Positions 55,032 through 63,181 of a DNA stretch of 64,000 nt are shown piece by piece. This stretch comes from Pseudomonas piscis (GTDB lineage: Bacteria; Pseudomonadota; Gammaproteobacteria; Pseudomonadales; Pseudomonadaceae), in assembly GCF_009380155.1 (NCBI RefSeq), contig NZ_WHUV01000003.1, positions 434,001 through 498,000 on the forward strand, given 5' to 3'. The notes beneath the pieces were generated by a model. It made no database searches. It worked only from the letters and a program-made list of their open reading frames with translations, and was not told the DNA's origin. Both the position numbers and the translations under genes were made by a program. The stretch's first letter is position 1. Every line of letters begins with the position of its first letter.

Positions 55032-55490
55032 TCAGCGATTGGCGGTGGGGGTCTTGTCCTGGTTGGCCGAGTCGACGCCAGGGCGCCGCTCGCTGGCCTG
55101 GTGCAACTCGATGAGGTTGCCGGCCGGATCGCGCAGGAACAGCTGTTTCAAGGAGGGCGAGGCCACATTGTCGAGGGTGAAGTACTCGATACCCCGCTCC
55201 ACGAGCACCTTCTCGGCTGCCAGCACATCCTCCACCGCAAGCGCGAAGTGGTTGGAGACCGGGTCCTGGTCAGGGCGCTTGGCATATTGCGAAACGCCAT
55301 CGCACCCGAGGATGTGCAACTGGGTGCCATTGGGCAGGTTGAACCACGAGCCGTAGATACCCGGGATCTTCCAGCGGGCCGGGTCCTGGGGCAGTGAAAG
55401 GACATCGCGATAGAAGTCCAGCATGGCATCGGCCTGGGCGTTGTTCACGCCGAAGCCTACGTGGTGAAGCTCAACAACTTTCACGGACAT
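55032..55490 (-). CDS. VOC-family (glyoxalase/extradiol-dioxygenase fold) protein
   Basis: 152 residues from ATG 55490, behind AAGGA. Metal positions are visible in VVELHHVGFGV (His), SNHFALAVED (His) and GNLIELHQA (Glu), the usual VOC set. The single small domain pair is too short for a classical HpaD or type I extradiol dioxygenase, so it may be an isomerase, a small dioxygenase or another metal enzyme. First gene of the operon, downstream of the palindromic operator. Confidence 0.85.
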   Translation of the reverse strand: MSVKVVELHHVGFGVNNAQADAMLDFYRDVLSLPQDPARWKIPGIYGSWFNLPNGTQLHILGCDGVSQYAKRPDQDPVSNHFALAVEDVLAAEKVLVERGIEYFTLDNVASPSLKQLFLRDPAGNLIELHQASERRPGVDSANQDKTPTANR

Positions 55491-55553
55491 TGCGTTTTCC
55501 TTGTTGGTTTGCACGCGCTGGCCCCGGGAAGGGGCGTGATAGCAATATCGAAA

Positions 55554-55576
55554 TATAGTACGTGTAGCGTACTATA
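55554..55576. promoter_or_regulatory. 23-bp palindromic operator between the MarR gene and the VOC operon
   Basis: TATAGTAC, GTGTAGC, GTACTATA: perfect 8-base arms around 7 bases, with a further TACTAT element just beside it. It is placed centrally in the 138-base divergent region, a typical MarR-dimer site controlling both directions. Confidence 0.75.
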
Positions 55577-55628
55577 CGGATAAAATACTATTTCCCCTTG
55601 GTATGATTGGCAACCTCCTCATTGACCC

Positions 55629-56216
55629 ATGTCGCCCATGTCCCGCTCAAAACCACCTGCATCCAAGCCTGTCGCCAGTCCCGAGCAAGGCTCCGGAACA
55701 TCTTTCGCCGCATCCGCCGCGACCCGTCCCCACCTCGCCCTGATGCGCGATACCGCCGAAGGCGCGACCGATCGATCCCGTGCCGGATTGGGCCTGCTGA
55801 TGCTCTGGCTGTGCGATGACATCGAGCAACGTGCCAATGCCAGCCTGGCGCCGTTCGGGCTATCGGAAAGCAAGTTCGACCTGCTGATGTTCTTCGGCCT
55901 GGCCGAGCGGGGCCTGATAGAAAGCCAGGCGGTCACGCCGTCCTACATCGCGGATTACTTTGGCGTGACCCGTTCGACGGTGACTGGCCTGCTGGATTGG
56001 CTGGAGAAGCGCGACCTGCTCAGGCGCCGCCTGAGTACCGAGGACCGGCGCAGCTTCGCCCTGGAGTTGACCGAGCAGGGGCGCGAGTTGCTGGAGCGGT
56101 CCTTGCCGGTGTTCTGGGGGATGTGCGAATCCCTGACCAGCAGCCTGGACCAGGACGAATGCGCGCTGCTGCAAAAGGTTCTTGGCAAGCTCTGGGTGCA
56201 GTTGAAAGCGGATTGA
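55629..56216 (+). CDS. MarR family regulator
   Basis: 195 residues from ATG 55629; an internal ATG at codon 4 (55638) is also possible. A ~55-residue disordered N-terminus precedes the winged helix: SESKFDLLMFFGLAERG, then VTPSYIADYFGVTRSTVTGL, DWLEKRDLLRRRLSTEDRRS (wing) and the dimer helix. It is divergent from the VOC-flavin reductase-hpaH-hpaI operon and most likely represses it through the palindrome at 55554, as HpcR/HpaR-type MarR proteins do in hydroxyphenylacetate clusters (inferred). Confidence 0.92.
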   Translation: MSPMSRSKPPASKPVASPEQGSGTSFAASAATRPHLALMRDTAEGATDRSRAGLGLLMLWLCDDIEQRANASLAPFGLSESKFDLLMFFGLAERGLIESQAVTPSYIADYFGVTRSTVTGLLDWLEKRDLLRRRLSTEDRRSFALELTEQGRELLERSLPVFWGMCESLTSSLDQDECALLQKVLGKLWVQLKAD

Positions 56217-56382
56217 GATCAGTCGCCCGCAGGGCTGCAAGGCCATCCGCTGTCGCCTGCGCCTGTCTAGCGCTGGCAGCCCCAAGGCCAGATGGCGTAG
56301 CCTCGCGCGCCAGGCCCGCTGGGCCGCACACCACGACCGGCCGGCAATGCCTGGCCCTCATTTCGCACCAGGGATCGTTTCG

Positions 56383-57096
56383 ATGACATGGAAAAAGCTG
56401 GCCGCACTCCCCGAGCATAAGTTCGTCGGTGCCTACGGGATCCAATACTGGGCTATTCGCGAGGGCAAGGTCTGGCATCAAGGGCGCAAGCTGGCGGCTG
56501 CTGATCCGCAGACATTCGAGTTCTGCGAAGAGCAGTATTTCCTGGGCCGGGATGCTTCCTGCATTTACCACGCCTGGAGCCGTTTGCCGAAAATAGACCG
56601 CGACAGCTTTCGCCGAGTCGGCCTGTATTGGCTGGACCGGCAGCATGTCTACTTCGAATATGAAACCTCGTTCAAGGCCCTGCAGGACGTCGATCCCGGC
56701 AGCTTTCGCCATGTGGGCGGCAGTTACGGCGCCGACGACCACAGCGCCTGGTACTACGGCCGGAAGATGAGCGGCAACCCACGCTGCATGGACTTGCGGG
56801 TCATTGCCGAGAACGACCTGTATGCCTGTGATGGCGAGGCCGTCTACTACGATGGCAAGCCGCTCAAGGGCGTGCTCGCCGCACAATGGCGAATCCTCAC
56901 CGAGGAGTTTTCGGGTGATGGCAAGAACCTCTATTTCGCCGAGAGAAAACTGGCGCGGGCCGACTTTGCGACCTGGCGGCATGTTCATGGCGCCTGGTCG
57001 AAAGACCAGCACCGGGTCTTCCACATGAATCTTGTGATGAAGGACTTGGCGCCCGAGGGCTTCGATGAAACCCAGGCCAGGCACCTGTCCAGATGA
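56383..57096 (+). CDS. DKNYY-type repeat protein
   Basis: 237 residues from ATG 56383, with AGGGA upstream. Repeats of the DKNYY form follow one another: EEQYFLGRDASCIYHAWSRL, LYWLDRQHVYFEYETSFKAL, SYGADDHSAWYYGRKM, EFSGDGKNLYFAERKL and SKDQHRVFHMN. No signal peptide. The DKNYY family is common in bacteria and often sits near secreted-effector or immunity genes; function unknown. It is followed by the SUKH-like gene. Confidence 0.75.
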   Translation: MTWKKLAALPEHKFVGAYGIQYWAIREGKVWHQGRKLAAADPQTFEFCEEQYFLGRDASCIYHAWSRLPKIDRDSFRRVGLYWLDRQHVYFEYETSFKALQDVDPGSFRHVGGSYGADDHSAWYYGRKMSGNPRCMDLRVIAENDLYACDGEAVYYDGKPLKGVLAAQWRILTEEFSGDGKNLYFAERKLARADFATWRHVHGAWSKDQHRVFHMNLVMKDLAPEGFDETQARHLSR

Positions 57097-57148
57097 TGGC
57101 GCCTGCACTCCAGGCCCTGCGCCCATACCAGCCAGGATGATCCGCCGT

Positions 57149-57910
57149 ATGTCCAGCACCGACCAGGACCACCTCCCTGACCCCATGCCGGGCGAGGTCG
57201 CAGAGTTCATGGCCGCAGCCATCGTCACCGGCGACCTCGAGTTGCCGGAAAGCTATCCGACGCTAGGCGAGTGGGCGCGATTCCAGATCGGCTATCGCTC
57301 CCATGGCCTGACCGGCGAAAGCCTTGTCGCCTCTAGCTGCGGCGCCTGGCAGCCGGGCTGGTACGTGATCGCCAGGAACTACTTCGACGATCCGTTCTTC
57401 ATCGATATCCATGAGCAGGCCGCGGGCTTTCCCGTGTACTTTGCCCGGCATGGAGCGGGTCGTTGGGAGGCGACGATGATCGCCCCCAGCCTCCAGGGTT
57501 TCGCCCGGTTGTTGTCGGCATTGCACGACCTGGCCCCGGCAAGTCCGCAAGCCCTGCACTTGATCGAGAATGAAACCGACCTGGCCCTTGAGCTGTGGCG
57601 CGAAGTCCATCGGCAACGCAGCGAGTGCGACCAACCAGCAGAGCCGGACGTCGAGCAGCCAGTGCTGGACCAGAGCCTCTACCAATGCGGCCAATTGCTC
57701 ATCACCGGCATCGGCCCGCAGAAGATCAAGGTGGTGAAGATTTTCCGCGCCGCGCTCGATGTACCCCTGGCACAGGCCCTGGCATTGGCGCAGCAGGACG
57801 AAATCCTGGTCGGCAGTGGCTTGCGCATACGCCTGCTGGCGCTGCAAGAGCAACTGCAGGCAGCAGGGGCAACGGTGGAGTTCCGGCCCGATGACGAGCC
57901 GGTTCCCTAG
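57149..57910 (+). CDS. SUKH-like domain joined to a ribosomal L7/L12-C-terminal-like domain
   Basis: 253 residues from ATG 57149, with AGGATG upstream; ATG 57137 is an alternative. Residues ~35-150 resemble the SMI1/KNR4 (SUKH) fold, with QPGWYVIARNYFDDPFFIDI and RHGAGRWEATMIAPSLQGFA. The C-terminal ~60 residues (GPQKIKVVKIFRAALDVPLA, then VGSGLRIRLLALQEQLQAAG) fit the L7/L12 C-terminal fold. SUKH proteins are frequent immunity proteins of polymorphic toxins. No toxin is adjacent, so it may be an orphan or have a cell role. The assignment rests on motif resemblance only. Confidence 0.6.
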   Translation: MSSTDQDHLPDPMPGEVAEFMAAAIVTGDLELPESYPTLGEWARFQIGYRSHGLTGESLVASSCGAWQPGWYVIARNYFDDPFFIDIHEQAAGFPVYFARHGAGRWEATMIAPSLQGFARLLSALHDLAPASPQALHLIENETDLALELWREVHRQRSECDQPAEPDVEQPVLDQSLYQCGQLLITGIGPQKIKVVKIFRAALDVPLAQALALAQQDEILVGSGLRIRLLALQEQLQAAGATVEFRPDDEPVP

Positions 57911-57934
57911 GCCGGGTGCGGTGCGGCGAGGGGT

Positions 57935-58969
57935 CTACTTGCCTGGTTTCTTAAGGCTGACTGGCAGGCCCCACACCAGGTCCTCCATGCCTTTCTCACC
58001 CAGTACCTGGGTCTTCATCGGCTGGATGCGCGCCAGCACCTGGCGGCCTGTCTCGGAGAGTTTCGGTTGCTCGTGATCGATGAACTTCTGCGTAAACTCC
58101 ATGGGCGCGGGTCGCATGTAGACCTGGATGTCCCGCAGGGCGCACTTGATGTTTTGCGTGTCCACGGCCTTGCAGGTTTTCGGGTCGTAGTGCACGCCCG
58201 GAGTCTTCAGGTGGAAGCGGTCGCTGAGCAGGATCTGGCCCGGTTTGATGGTGAAGGCCAGCGGGGCATAGGCGTCGGGTATCTGCGCTTGCAGTTTGAT
58301 GGACTGGACGTCCTGAATCTTCGTGCCTTCGGTCCAACCGCCCTGGGAGACCTGCTCGCGCTGGGTGTAGTTCTGTTGTGACCAGCTCACGCATTGGCCG
58401 GACGCCATGTGCACGGCGCTGCAGACGTTCTGGGAGTAGGTCCTGTCGGCATAGGAGGCATCACGCCAATACTCTTCCTTGACGAACCGGCGATACAGCA
58501 CGGCGGACAGGTTCACCGCGCCCAAGGGCGTGGCCCCCGGCTGGCCCTTGGGCGCCTTGATGTCGGCCAGGGTGCTGTCGATCTTGTAGTCGATCCCGCC
58601 GGACAACAGGTAGGTCCCCGGCGGGATGATGTTGACCTCGAGGAAGTCCCACAGATAGACCGCCTCCTTGATCTTCTCCAGGTCGTTGTTGGCGAAGGCC
58701 TGCATGTAGGCGATGCCGGGCATGTCCTTGTTCTTGAAGATGACCCGGTGCGAATAGCTGGAAAGATCGGTCACGCTCTTGTTGGGCATCAGCGTCGGCA
58801 CCAGCACCACGGACATGCCTTCGCGGGTGGCCTGGTCGAGCATGTCCAGCAGTTGGCTGGTAGGGTTCTTTTGCGCGGGGCTGGCAGGGCCGCCAATCGA
58901 TGCGCAGGCGGCCAACAAGCTGGCGGGGGCCAGGATCGCCAAGGAACGCAGGCTTTTTAGAGTTTTCAT
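57935..58969 (-). CDS. Predicted lipoprotein, paralogue of the protein at 51464-52507
   Basis: 344 residues from ATG 58969. Lipobox LAAC follows a hydrophobic signal (SLAILAPASLLAACASIGG). Shared blocks with the first copy include IIPPGTYLLSGGIDYKIDS, VCSAVHMASGQCVSW, HLKTPGVHYDPKTC and GMEDLVWGLPVSLKK. Conserved Cys pairs again suggest disulfides. Function unknown. It converges on the SUKH-like gene. The two lipoproteins lie about 5.4 kb apart in opposite orientation. Confidence 0.8.
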   Translation of the reverse strand: MKTLKSLRSLAILAPASLLAACASIGGPASPAQKNPTSQLLDMLDQATREGMSVVLVPTLMPNKSVTDLSSYSHRVIFKNKDMPGIAYMQAFANNDLEKIKEAVYLWDFLEVNIIPPGTYLLSGGIDYKIDSTLADIKAPKGQPGATPLGAVNLSAVLYRRFVKEEYWRDASYADRTYSQNVCSAVHMASGQCVSWSQQNYTQREQVSQGGWTEGTKIQDVQSIKLQAQIPDAYAPLAFTIKPGQILLSDRFHLKTPGVHYDPKTCKAVDTQNIKCALRDIQVYMRPAPMEFTQKFIDHEQPKLSETGRQVLARIQPMKTQVLGEKGMEDLVWGLPVSLKKPGK

Positions 58970-59350
58970 TGGATGTCCTTATCGGCACTAGGCCATGACT
59001 GGGTACTGGGGTTGCGGCGACCGAAGTTAGTGGATGGGCAGCACCGGGAGTTCCAACCTGCCGTCGACTGGATCACTGTCGAACAGCCTGATCGGCGTTT
59101 TCAATAGCACTAAAGCCCTAGGGATGGAAAGCGCAAGGCGCCCTTGTCGTACGGCCTGCCAGCAGGCACCACGGGCCAAACAAATCGCCAATTGCCATGG
59201 ACAGTGAATTTTTTCGGATTCCTGGCTATCTGATGGCATGGAGCCCCGGCCGGTAGAACACTGGTCATCTCGCTGTCAGCTCGTACCTGCCACCATTCGG
59301 GCCCGGGGCAAAGGTATGCATGAGCACAGTCCAGCCATAGGGAAACTGCT
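58970..59350. promoter_or_regulatory. Divergent region between the lipoprotein and proP
   Basis: 381 bases with no supportable gene; frames are short. It must hold both promoters. I see no clear operator. Confidence 0.5.
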
Positions 59351-60853
59351 ATGAAGTCGCGCAAGAAAAGGGTCAAGCCGATCGGCTTGAAGGACATCAC
59401 CATCGTCGACGACGCCAAGATGCGCAAGGCGATCACCGCCGCTGCGCTGGGCAATGCCATGGAGTGGTTCGACTTTGGTGTCTATGGTTTCGTCGCCTAT
59501 GCGCTGGGCAAGGTGTTCTTCCCCAATGCCAGCCCCAGCGTGCAGATGATCGCCGCCCTGGCGACCTTCTCCGTGCCATTCCTGATCCGGCCCCTGGGCG
59601 GGTTGTTCTTCGGGGTCCTGGGCGACCGCTACGGACGGCAGAAGGTCCTGGCGGCGACCATCGTGATCATGTCCCTGAGCACCTTCGCCATCGGCCTGAT
59701 CCCGTCCTATGCCTCGATCGGCATCTGGGCGCCGATCCTGTTGTTGCTGGCCAAGATGGCCCAGGGCTTTTCCGTGGGCGGGGAGTACACCGGCGCCTCG
59801 ATCTTCGTCGCCGAATACGCCCCGGACCGCAAGCGCGGGTTCCTCGGCAGCTGGCTGGACTTCGGCTCGATCGCCGGCTTCGTCCTCGGCGCGGGCCTGG
59901 TGGTGCTGATCTCCACCATCCTGGGTGAAGAGAAGTTCCTCGAATGGGGCTGGCGCCTGCCGTTCTTCCTGGCCTTGCCACTGGGCCTCATCGGCCTCTA
60001 CCTGCGCCATGCCCTGGAGGAGACCCCGGCCTTCCAGCAGCATGTCGAGAAGCTCGAGCAAGGTGACCGCGAAGGCCTGGCCTCGGGTCCGGCGGTGTCG
60101 TTCAAGGAAGTGGCGACCCAGCACTGGCGCAGCCTGGTGACCTGTGTCGGCGTGGTGGTGGCGACCAACGTCACCTACTACATGCTGCTGACCTACATGC
60201 CCAGCTACCTGTCGCACAACCTGCACTACAGCGAAGACCACGGGGTGCTGATCATCATCGCGATCATGGTCGGCATGCTGTTCGTGCAACCGCTGATCGG
60301 CTTCATGAGCGACAAGGTCGGACGCCGGCCCTTCATCATCTTCGGCAGCGTCGGCCTGTTCGTGCTGGCCATCCCGGCCTTCATGCTGATCAACAGCGGG
60401 GTGCTGGGGGTGATCTTCGCCGGCCTGCTGATCCTGGCCGTGCTGCTCAACTTCTTCATCGGCGTGATGGCCTCCACGTTGCCGGCGATGTTCCCCACGC
60501 GCATCCGCTACAGCGCCCTGGCCAGCGCCTTCAACATCTCGGTGCTGATCGCCGGCCTGACCCCGACGATCGCCGCCTGGCTGGTGGAAACCACCCAGAA
60601 CCTGTACATGCCCGCCTACTACCTGATGGTGATCGCGGTGATCGGCTTGATCACCGGTATTTCCATGCGCGAGACGGCCAACAAGCCATTGCGTGGCGCG
60701 GCTCCGGCGGCGGCCGATATCGAGGAGGCTCGGGAGTTGCTGCAAGAGCACCACGACAACATCGAGCAGAAGATCGAAGACATCGATGCGCAGATCGCCG
60801 AGCTCGAAGCCAAGCGCAAGAACCTGGTGCAGCAGCACCCGCGGATCGACTAG
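59351..60853 (+). CDS. proP: ProP-type proline/glycine betaine proton symporter
   Basis: 500 residues, the length of E. coli ProP. MFS family with twelve membrane helices: AALGNAMEWFDFGVYGFVAY at TM1, GDRYGRQK in the TM2-3 loop, GFSVGGEYTGASIFVAEYAP at TM4, SDKVGRRPF in the second half. The C-terminal tail (about 455-495, EEARELLQEHHDNIEQKIED) forms a coiled coil, the osmosensory feature of ProP. It takes up proline, betaine and ectoine under high osmolarity. A strong stem-loop follows. Confidence 0.92.
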   Translation: MKSRKKRVKPIGLKDITIVDDAKMRKAITAAALGNAMEWFDFGVYGFVAYALGKVFFPNASPSVQMIAALATFSVPFLIRPLGGLFFGVLGDRYGRQKVLAATIVIMSLSTFAIGLIPSYASIGIWAPILLLLAKMAQGFSVGGEYTGASIFVAEYAPDRKRGFLGSWLDFGSIAGFVLGAGLVVLISTILGEEKFLEWGWRLPFFLALPLGLIGLYLRHALEETPAFQQHVEKLEQGDREGLASGPAVSFKEVATQHWRSLVTCVGVVVATNVTYYMLLTYMPSYLSHNLHYSEDHGVLIIIAIMVGMLFVQPLIGFMSDKVGRRPFIIFGSVGLFVLAIPAFMLINSGVLGVIFAGLLILAVLLNFFIGVMASTLPAMFPTRIRYSALASAFNISVLIAGLTPTIAAWLVETTQNLYMPAYYLMVIAVIGLITGISMRETANKPLRGAAPAAADIEEARELLQEHHDNIEQKIEDIDAQIAELEAKRKNLVQQHPRID

Positions 60854-60859
60854 GACCTG

Positions 60860-60882
60860 GGGCCCGGCTCGGCGCCGGGCCC
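60860..60882. terminator. Stem-loop between proP and the SIP gene
   Basis: GGGCCCGGC, TCGGC loop, GCCGGGCCC: a perfect 9-bp GC stem without a T-run, between convergent genes. Confidence 0.5.
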
Positions 60883-60924
60883 ACGACTGGACGTCGTGGC
60901 CCAGGGGAGTGGCAGGAGGGCGCT

Positions 60925-61641
60925 TCAGTCGCGGTCGCGGTGGTCGGCGACGCCGCGCATCCAGTAGCCCTTGCTGCGTACCAGGCGGCGCTGGATCGAG
61001 CAGGCGTCGGTGAGATAGTCGCGGACTTCGTTGATCGCCTGGGCTTCGGCGGCGATCCAGAACTGCCCGACCCCCGAAGGCAGCTGGAGCTTCTCGATGC
61101 CTTCGAGCAGCAGGTTGGTGGCGTGCGGATGCTCGTCGCGGAACATCCATTCGTAGTTGACCGTGGCCAGGGTGTCCATGGCCTGCAGCTCGGTCATGTT
61201 CGCCGCTTCCAGCACCACCACCGCGCGGTCGCCGGGAGCCAGGCTCTCGAGGATGCTCATCACCGCCGGGGTGCCGGTTTCATCGGCGGCCAGCAGTAAC
61301 CATTCGGCCTCTTCCTGGGGCTGGAAACCACCACGCAATGCCGAGCAGCCGATCCAGTCGCCGACCCGGGCCTGTTCCGCCCAGCGTCCGGCCGGGCCAT
61401 GGCCATGGCGGACGAAATCGATATCGACGCTGGACGCTTGCCGATCATGCCGGCGGATGCTGTAGGCACGGCTGGCGGGGTTGCCGCCATTGGGCAGGAA
61501 CAGCTTCAGCCATTGGGCCGGCTGGCACTCCAGGTCGCCACCGAACAGCTCGCCCCTGAAGGTGACGCGCCGTACCAGGGGGGTGAGGTCATGGATGGCG
61601 GTGACTTCGATGTCGTACTTCATTTTTTTACGCAGGAACAT
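60925..61641 (-). CDS. Siderophore-interacting protein (ferric-siderophore reductase)
   Basis: 238 residues from ATG 61641, with GGAG 5 nt upstream; a second ATG at codon 7 is possible. FAD-binding barrel with RAYSIRRHDR, the HGHGPAGRWAEQ phosphate loop and the NAD(P)H domain (LLLAADETGTPAVMSILESL). The family releases iron from imported ferric siderophores by reduction. It is just upstream of nothing else in its direction and follows the emrB-type gene by 13 bases, so it may be cotranscribed with the efflux pair. Confidence 0.92.
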   Translation of the reverse strand: MFLRKKMKYDIEVTAIHDLTPLVRRVTFRGELFGGDLECQPAQWLKLFLPNGGNPASRAYSIRRHDRQASSVDIDFVRHGHGPAGRWAEQARVGDWIGCSALRGGFQPQEEAEWLLLAADETGTPAVMSILESLAPGDRAVVVLEAANMTELQAMDTLATVNYEWMFRDEHPHATNLLLEGIEKLQLPSGVGQFWIAAEAQAINEVRDYLTDACSIQRRLVRSKGYWMRGVADHRDRD

Positions 61642-61654
61642 GAATACTCCGGAT

Positions 61655-63181
61655 CTACTTGGCTTTCGCCTTGGGTGAATGAGCCAGCCAGACGATGCTG
61701 AGCACGGCGAAGAACAGCCATGCGCTGGCCAGCGAGAAGTCGTTGAGCGCCAACATGTGGGCCTGCCGATCGATGGCCCGGCCCAGCCATTCCAGGGCGC
61801 CCTCGGGTGACAGGCCGAGGCTGTCGAGGTTGGCCCGGGCCTGGCCGCTCCAGTGATCGAAAGGGCTCATGCGTTCGGCCAGGTCGACCTGGTGGCCGCG
61901 GGCCCGGTGATCCCAGAACGCCGGGCCGAGGGACACGGCGAAGCTGGCGCCGGTCATGCGCAGGGCGTTCTGCAAGCCAAGGGCCGCGGGGATCTTTTCC
62001 GGTGGCAGGCGCGACAGCGAAATGGCCACCAGCGGGGTGAACAGGAAGGCCGTGCCGGCGCCCATCAGCACCGAGTTCCAACCGATGAACTGGATGTCCA
62101 GGCCGGTCTCGAAGCCCATGCGCCACAACGAGGCGCCGATCCAGCAGATGAAGGCCATGCTCGCCAGCATCCGCGCATCCAGGTGCTGCATCAGCCGCCC
62201 GATGAAGGGCGCCAGCACCACCCCGGCGATCCCCAGCGGCGCGGTGGCGATCCCGGCCCAGGTCGCGGTGTAGCCCATCTCCGTCTGCAGCCACAGCGGC
62301 ACCAGCACCAGCGAGGCGAAGTACAGGGAAAAGCCCAGGGTCACGCACAGGGTGCCGATGGCGTAGTTGCGCTCCTTGAACAGGCGCAGGTCGAGTATCG
62401 GATGCTGCTCGGTCAGTTCCCAACTGATCAATGACGCAAAGCCCAGCACCGCCACCACCGCGAGTACGCGGATCGGCGTGGAGGCGAACCAGTCCAGGTC
62501 CTGGCCCTTGTCGAGGAGGATCTGCAGCGAACCGACCGCGACCATCAGCAGCAGCAAGCCGACCACATCCACCGGCAGCTTGCGGGTCGGGTTGTCCCGG
62601 CCATGCAGGACCTGGCCGAGGGTCAGCAGGATGAACGCCCCGACCGGCACGTTGATGTAGAAGATCCACGGCCAACTGATGTTGTCGGTCAGATAGCCAC
62701 CCAGGATCGGGCCGCACACCGGCCCGAGGAAGGTGGTCATCGACCACACCACCAGCGCCGAGGTGCGTCGTTCAGGCGGGAAGATCGCCACCAGCAGGGC
62801 CTGGGACAACGGGGCCAGGGGGCCGCACACCGCTCCCTGGAAGATCCGGAACAGCAGCAGCGAACCAAGGTTCGGCGCCAGGCCGCAGCACACCGAGGCC
62901 AGCACGAACAGGGCGACCGCGGTCATGAACAGCTTGACCTGGCCGAAGCGCTGTACCAGCCAGCCGGTCAAGGGCAGGCCGATGGCCAGGGAAATGCTGA
63001 ACGAAGTCAGCACCCAGGTGCCCTGGTCGGGGGCCACGCCGAGGTTGCCGGAGATGGTCGGCACCGCGACGTTGGCGATGGTGGTGTCGAGCACCATCAT
63101 GAAGTTGGCCATGCCGATCGCCAGCGCGCCCAGGAACAGCGTGCCGCCGCTCAGTGGTTCGATGGGACGCTTGGCGATCAT
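61655..63181 (-). CDS. DHA2-family drug efflux MFS transporter (EmrB/QacA type)
   Basis: 508 residues from ATG 63181. Fourteen membrane helices. MVLDTTIANVAVPTISGNLG is the DHA2 motif D1, GRLMQHLDARML the central loop and MTTFLGPVCGPILGGYL motif C of antiporters. It pumps hydrophobic compounds using proton-motive force, normally with an EmrA-like adaptor and an outer-membrane channel. Its ATG overlaps the adaptor stop by 4 bases. Confidence 0.93.
   Translation of the reverse strand: MIAKRPIEPLSGGTLFLGALAIGMANFMMVLDTTIANVAVPTISGNLGVAPDQGTWVLTSFSISLAIGLPLTGWLVQRFGQVKLFMTAVALFVLASVCCGLAPNLGSLLLFRIFQGAVCGPLAPLSQALLVAIFPPERRTSALVVWSMTTFLGPVCGPILGGYLTDNISWPWIFYINVPVGAFILLTLGQVLHGRDNPTRKLPVDVVGLLLLMVAVGSLQILLDKGQDLDWFASTPIRVLAVVAVLGFASLISWELTEQHPILDLRLFKERNYAIGTLCVTLGFSLYFASLVLVPLWLQTEMGYTATWAGIATAPLGIAGVVLAPFIGRLMQHLDARMLASMAFICWIGASLWRMGFETGLDIQFIGWNSVLMGAGTAFLFTPLVAISLSRLPPEKIPAALGLQNALRMTGASFAVSLGPAFWDHRARGHQVDLAERMSPFDHWSGQARANLDSLGLSPEGALEWLGRAIDRQAHMLALNDFSLASAWLFFAVLSIVWLAHSPKAKAK

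Noticed and set aside
52722..55490. A complete 4-hydroxyphenylacetate degradation operon
   Set aside because: Only HpaH and HpaI are present; the ring-hydroxylating and ring-cleaving genes are missing.
59276..61150. A 624-codon minus-strand frame opposite proP
   Set aside because: His/Gln/Asp-rich low-complexity product typical of antisense frames; proP has complete MFS signatures.
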